NCBI GenBank assembly: GCA_009693745.1
Contig: SHWR01000010.1
Coordinates: 1-25,339, forward strand
Length of the DNA stretch: 25,339 nucleotides
Direction of reading: 5' to 3'
Source of the DNA: Candidatus Fonsibacter sp.
GTDB taxonomy: Bacteria; Pseudomonadota; Alphaproteobacteria; Pelagibacterales; Pelagibacteraceae
This document shows, piece after piece, positions 22,512 to 25,339 of this stretch. A model generated the notes under the pieces. It did not search any database, had not been told where the DNA came from, and saw only the letters and a list, made by a program, of their open reading frames with translations. The position numbers and the translations under genes were made by a program. The first letter of the stretch is position 1. Each line of letters opens with the position of its first letter.

Positions 22512-23075
22512 ATGAAAATTGGTATTCTTGGTGGAACTTTTGATCCCCCTCATATTGGGCATTTAAATATTTCATTAGAAGCAATTAAAAGATTTCATTT
22601 AAATAAAGTTATATGGCTTATCACAAAAAAAAATCCTTTAAAAAAGAATAGTTCATTCAACGAAATTTCTAGTAGAATAAAATTATGTAATGAGTTTATA
22701 AAAAAAAATAAAAATATAATTAAAGTTCAATATACTGAAGAAAAAACTGGATCAAATTTCTTATTTGATAATATAAGTTATATAATTAATAAATCTGTAG
22801 ATCATAAATATTATTTTATTATGGGTGCAGATAGCTTCATTAAATTTAACCAGTGGAAGAGATACAATGAAATCTTAAACAAACTATCCATCATCGTGAT
22901 GAATAGGCCTGAATTCTCAATAAAATCATTAAATTCTATAGCTGCAAAAAAGCTAGAAAAATATAAATCTTTAAGCTTAGTCTCAAAAGATAAGCAACAT
23001 AGATGGTATTTTTTGAGCACAAAAGGTATGAATGTTTCATCGTCAAAAATAAAAAAAATAATTAATGCAAAGTAA
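22512..23075 (+). CDS. nadD: Nicotinate-nucleotide adenylyltransferase
   Basis: 187 residues. The nucleotidyltransferase motif GGTFDPPHIGHLNIS gives the HIGH-type ATP site. KKNPLKK, the substrate region GADSFIKFNQWKRYNEIL, and VSSSKIKKII (the ISSTxIR-type second ATP motif) follow. It makes deamido-NAD from nicotinate mononucleotide and ATP. Sited 18 nt after proA and overlapping rsfS by 11 nt, which preserves the common nadD-rsfS pair. Confidence 0.95.
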   Translation: MKIGILGGTFDPPHIGHLNISLEAIKRFHLNKVIWLITKKNPLKKNSSFNEISSRIKLCNEFIKKNKNIIKVQYTEEKTGSNFLFDNISYIINKSVDHKYYFIMGADSFIKFNQWKRYNEILNKLSIIVMNRPEFSIKSLNSIAAKKLEKYKSLSLVSKDKQHRWYFLSTKGMNVSSSKIKKIINAK

Positions 23076-23421
23076 AAAAAAAGAAGCCCTTCTAAAAGAA
23101 ATAATTAAAATTCTTGATAATAATAAAGCAAAAAATATCGCAACTATTGATCTTGCAAACAAAAGTTCTATTGCTGATTATATGATAGTCGCTAGCGGAA
23201 CATCTTCTAAGCATATTCAATCTGTTTCTGAAAATACAATTGAAGAATTAAAAAAAATGGGAATTAAGGGTTGCAAAATTGAAGGTAAAGATAGTGATAA
23301 CTGGAAACTAATAGATGCAATTGATATCATAATTCACATTTTTCACCATGAACAGAGAAAAAATTATGAGTTAGAAAAAATGTGGGCAGATGTCATTCCA
23401 AATCAAAAAATCTTTGTTTAA
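23065..23421 (+). CDS. rsfS: Ribosomal silencing factor RsfS
   Basis: 118 residues, matching the RsfS/Iojap family. ADYMIVASGTSSKHIQSV, then GCKIEGKDSDNWKLIDAIDIIIHIF and YELEKMW are the diagnostic blocks. It binds L14 on the 50S subunit and blocks joining with 30S, damping translation in starvation. The start overlaps nadD by 11 nt. Its TAA overlaps the rlmH ATG (TAATG). Confidence 0.96.
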   Translation: MQSKKKEALLKEIIKILDNNKAKNIATIDLANKSSIADYMIVASGTSSKHIQSVSENTIEELKKMGIKGCKIEGKDSDNWKLIDAIDIIIHIFHHEQRKNYELEKMWADVIPNQKIFV

Positions 23422-23864
23422 TGAAAATTAAAATTCTTTGTTTAGGTAGACTAAATAAAGATGAAGAAAATGAGCTATGCAAAAGATATGAGAGTAGACT
23501 CAAAAGTTTAAAAAGTAGTGGGATTACTAATTTTGCAATCGAACATATTTCAAAAAAAGAACTTGTAAATGTAATTAAAAATAAAAAAGAAAAAAAAATT
23601 ATATTTCTTAGTGAAAATGGACAAGATCTTAATACTGAAAACTTTAGTAAAAAATTAAAGAAACTAATTAATTCAACTATTAAAGAGACATTATTTATTA
23701 TTGGAGAACCAGAAGGTTTCACAAATTCCTTAAATAAAGAAAGTTTTGAAGAGATATGTCTGAGCAAACTGACTTTTACGCACTCTTTAGCCAGAGTAAT
23801 ACTAACTGAACAAATTTACAGATGCGCTACAATTATGTTAAACCATCCCTACCACAGACAATAA
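23421..23864 (+). CDS. rlmH: 23S rRNA pseudouridine-1915 N3-methyltransferase
   Basis: 147 residues from ATG 23421. A longer in-frame start exists (23382) but would run into rsfS and add a non-family N-terminus, so TAATG overlap is preferred. MKIKILCLGR is the typical beginning. The SPOUT knot is visible as IIFLSENGQDL, LFIIGEPEGF, and the C-terminal HSLARVILTEQIYRCATIMLNHPYHRQ, cited here by position ~120-147. It methylates Psi1915 of helix 69 on assembled 70S ribosomes. It follows rsfS as in many Proteobacteria and precedes ctpA by 2 nt. Confidence 0.95.
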   Translation: MKIKILCLGRLNKDEENELCKRYESRLKSLKSSGITNFAIEHISKKELVNVIKNKKEKKIIFLSENGQDLNTENFSKKLKKLINSTIKETLFIIGEPEGFTNSLNKESFEEICLSKLTFTHSLARVILTEQIYRCATIMLNHPYHRQ

Positions 23865-23866
23865 TA

Positions 23867-25012
23867 ATGAAAAAAATTTACTTATTACTTACAGTTATAT
23901 TTTTAAATTTATCTTCACAAAACGCTTTTTCACAAAAAAAAGATGCTCTTTATGAAAAGTTAGATTTGTTTGGAGATATTCTTGAAACAATAAATAAAGA
24001 ATATTTTAAGCAAATTAATGAAGGTGAAGTCATTGATGGGGCAATTAATGGGATGCTTCAATCTTTAGATCCTTATTCATCTTATATGAGTCCTAAGACA
24101 TTTAAGAGTATGAATACTGAAACTAAAGGAGAATTTGGTGGTCTTGGTATTGAAGTTACAATGGAGTCTGGGCTTGTAAAAGTAATATCTCCAATTGATG
24201 ACACGCCCGCTGATAAAGCCGGGATAAAATCAGGAGATTATATTATTAAATTAGACAACAAGCAGGTCAAAGGTTTAACTTTAGATGAAGCGGTAAACAC
24301 TATGCGTGGCAAAAGTGGCACAGCAATCACATTAACTATTAGAAGAATTGATGTTGATGAACCAATAATTGTAAAATTAGTTAGAGAAATAATTAAAACT
24401 AAATCTGTTGTTTCTGAAGTTAAAGACAATGTAGGTTATTTAAGATTAAGATCTTTTAATGAAAAAAGTGGTGATGAATTAATAGAGAAGATTAGAGAAA
24501 TAAATAGAAATAAGTCAAATATAACAGGTTATATTTTAGATCTAAGAAATAATCCTGGCGGCCTTCTTTCACAAGCAATTAAAATATCAGATGCATTTTT
24601 AGAGAGTGGAGAAATTGTATCTACAAAGGGAAGGGATCCTAAAGATATAAAAGTTTATAATTCTAAAAAAGGGGATGAAATTGGCGGAAAGCCCCTGATT
24701 GTGCTTATTAATAAAGGATCAGCTTCTGCATCTGAGATAGTAGCTGGAGCTTTAAAAGATCATAAACGAGCAATTATTATTGGTGAAAAATCTTTCGGTA
24801 AAGGGTCTGTTCAATCTATTATGCCACTGTCTAATGGTGGTGGGTTAAGATTAACAACAGCTAAATATTACTTACCAAGCGGAGAAACAATTGAAGAAAT
24901 TGGGGTTCAGCCAGATATTAAAATTGAACAACAAAAAGATAATTTTAAGATAAATGATCCGACAAACGATAATCAATTAATTTACGCTCTTAAACTTTTA
25001 AAAACTTCATGA
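23867..25012 (+). CDS. ctpA: Carboxy-terminal processing protease (S41)
   Basis: 381 residues from ATG 23867; an earlier in-frame ATG (23822) would lie inside rlmH and place residues ahead of the signal peptide. MKKIYLLLTVIFLNLSSQNAFSQ (residues 1-23) is a signal peptide in three parts: basic, hydrophobic, small-residue cleavage region; only its first 20 residues need be read to see this. The PDZ domain is ~88-170 (GGLGIEV...PADKAGIKSGD). The S41 protease domain has the nucleophile Ser287 in GSASASE and general base Lys312 in FGKGSVQ, 25 residues apart as in Prc. It acts in the periplasm on C-termini of envelope proteins or murein hydrolases. Its TGA overlaps the rppH ATG. Confidence 0.95.
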   Translation: MKKIYLLLTVIFLNLSSQNAFSQKKDALYEKLDLFGDILETINKEYFKQINEGEVIDGAINGMLQSLDPYSSYMSPKTFKSMNTETKGEFGGLGIEVTMESGLVKVISPIDDTPADKAGIKSGDYIIKLDNKQVKGLTLDEAVNTMRGKSGTAITLTIRRIDVDEPIIVKLVREIIKTKSVVSEVKDNVGYLRLRSFNEKSGDELIEKIREINRNKSNITGYILDLRNNPGGLLSQAIKISDAFLESGEIVSTKGRDPKDIKVYNSKKGDEIGGKPLIVLINKGSASASEIVAGALKDHKRAIIIGEKSFGKGSVQSIMPLSNGGGLRLTTAKYYLPSGETIEEIGVQPDIKIEQQKDNFKINDPTNDNQLIYALKLLKTS

Positions 25013-25339
25013 AAGATTTAACCAACCTTCCTTATAGAAAAGGTGTTGGAATAATGCTTCTTAATCATGAAACTAAAGTTTTTATTGGAAAAAGGATTGA
25101 TAGTACAAAGGCATGGCAAATGCCTCAGGGCGGCGTTGATAATAAAGAAGATGTTGAATGCGCTGCTAAAAGAGAACTTAAAGAAGAAACTGGAATTATA
25201 TCAATTGAAATTATAAAAAAATCAGGGAAAGAGTTTATTTATGATTTACCTAATGAACTACTTGGAAAAATTTGGAATGGTAAATATAAAGGACAAAAGC
25301 AAACCTGGTTTCTTGCAAAATTTATTGGAGAGTATAGTG
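25009..25339 (+). CDS. rppH: RNA 5'-pyrophosphohydrolase (Nudix), 3'-truncated
   Basis: The ATG at 25009 overlaps the ctpA stop (ATGA) and the frame stays open to the window end (110 residues seen). PYRKGVGIMLLN opens the Nudix fold, WQMPQGGVD is the RppH-type substrate loop, and the Nudix box GGVDNKEDVECAAKRELKEETGI is given by its pattern: G-x5-E-x7-REL-x-EE-x-GI at residues ~44-66. GQKQTWFLAKF is the conserved following block of RppH/NudH. It removes pyrophosphate from mRNA 5' ends and starts decay, or hydrolyses dinucleoside polyphosphates. The missing part is about 50 residues by family length. Confidence 0.92.
   Translation, partial: MKDLTNLPYRKGVGIMLLNHETKVFIGKRIDSTKAWQMPQGGVDNKEDVECAAKRELKEETGIISIEIIKKSGKEFIYDLPNELLGKIWNGKYKGQKQTWFLAKFIGEYS

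Overview
The window is strongly AT-rich, densely packed chromosomal DNA from a streamlined alphaproteobacterium. SAR11 (Pelagibacterales) or a similarly reduced marine lineage fits best. The reasons are the codon and amino-acid bias (many Lys, Ile and Asn residues, A/T-ending codons), the near absence of intergenic space, alphaproteobacterial gene neighbourhoods (Suv3-type helicase / FdxA / CarD; argH / LptM-like lipoprotein / lysA; hisC / tyrC / metW / gloB; obgE / proB / proA / nadD / rsfS / rlmH / ctpA / rppH) and a SAM-II riboswitch before metW. No transposase, integrase, phage gene or CRISPR array is visible. The taxon is an inference; no marker gene was compared with a database.

Layout. 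1-4450 (+): the end of an NlpC/P60 murein peptidase, a Suv3-like RNA helicase, the 7Fe ferredoxin FdxA, and a CarD/CdnL transcription factor with an unusual Lys-rich, AT-hook-bearing N-terminus, ending at a bidirectional terminator. 4467-4562 (-): a 31-residue, almost purely Lys/Arg/Ala peptide gene with a GTG start and strong Shine-Dalgarno. 4773-7342: tRNA-Arg(CCT), an AMP-forming acyl-CoA synthetase (-), a DedA/YqaA-type membrane protein, and tRNA-Leu(CAA) (-). 7402-9195: a candidate small membrane peptide (-), a second DedA/YqaA paralogue, dsbB and coq7. 9192-11270: an HNH nuclease (-), a carboxylesterase (-), a HIG1-domain protein (+) and a TlpA-like thioredoxin (-). 11298-14748 (+): argH, a tiny LptM-like lipoprotein, lysA and a PlsC-like acyltransferase. 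14745-16719 (-): tyrC and hisC. 16849-18336 (+): promoter, SAM-II riboswitch, metW and gloB. 18367-25339 (+): a consensus-like promoter, then rplU, rpmA, obgE, proB, proA, nadD, rsfS, rlmH, ctpA and rppH (cut by the window end).

Most of this is housekeeping: amino-acid synthesis (Arg, Lys, Pro, Tyr/His, Met), ribosome assembly (L21, L27, ObgE, RsfS, RlmH), NAD synthesis, envelope disulfide chemistry and quinone synthesis. The points most worth a second look are: (i) the SAM-II aptamer about 30 nt upstream of metW, with a weak hairpin plus T-tract between them and no metX at the locus; (ii) the AT-hook fused to the N-terminus of CarD; (iii) the hidden GTG-start basic peptide preceded by a 21-bp perfect palindrome; (iv) the hidden LptM-like lipoprotein; (v) convergent junctions with essentially no spacing, where transcription must end inside the opposing gene.
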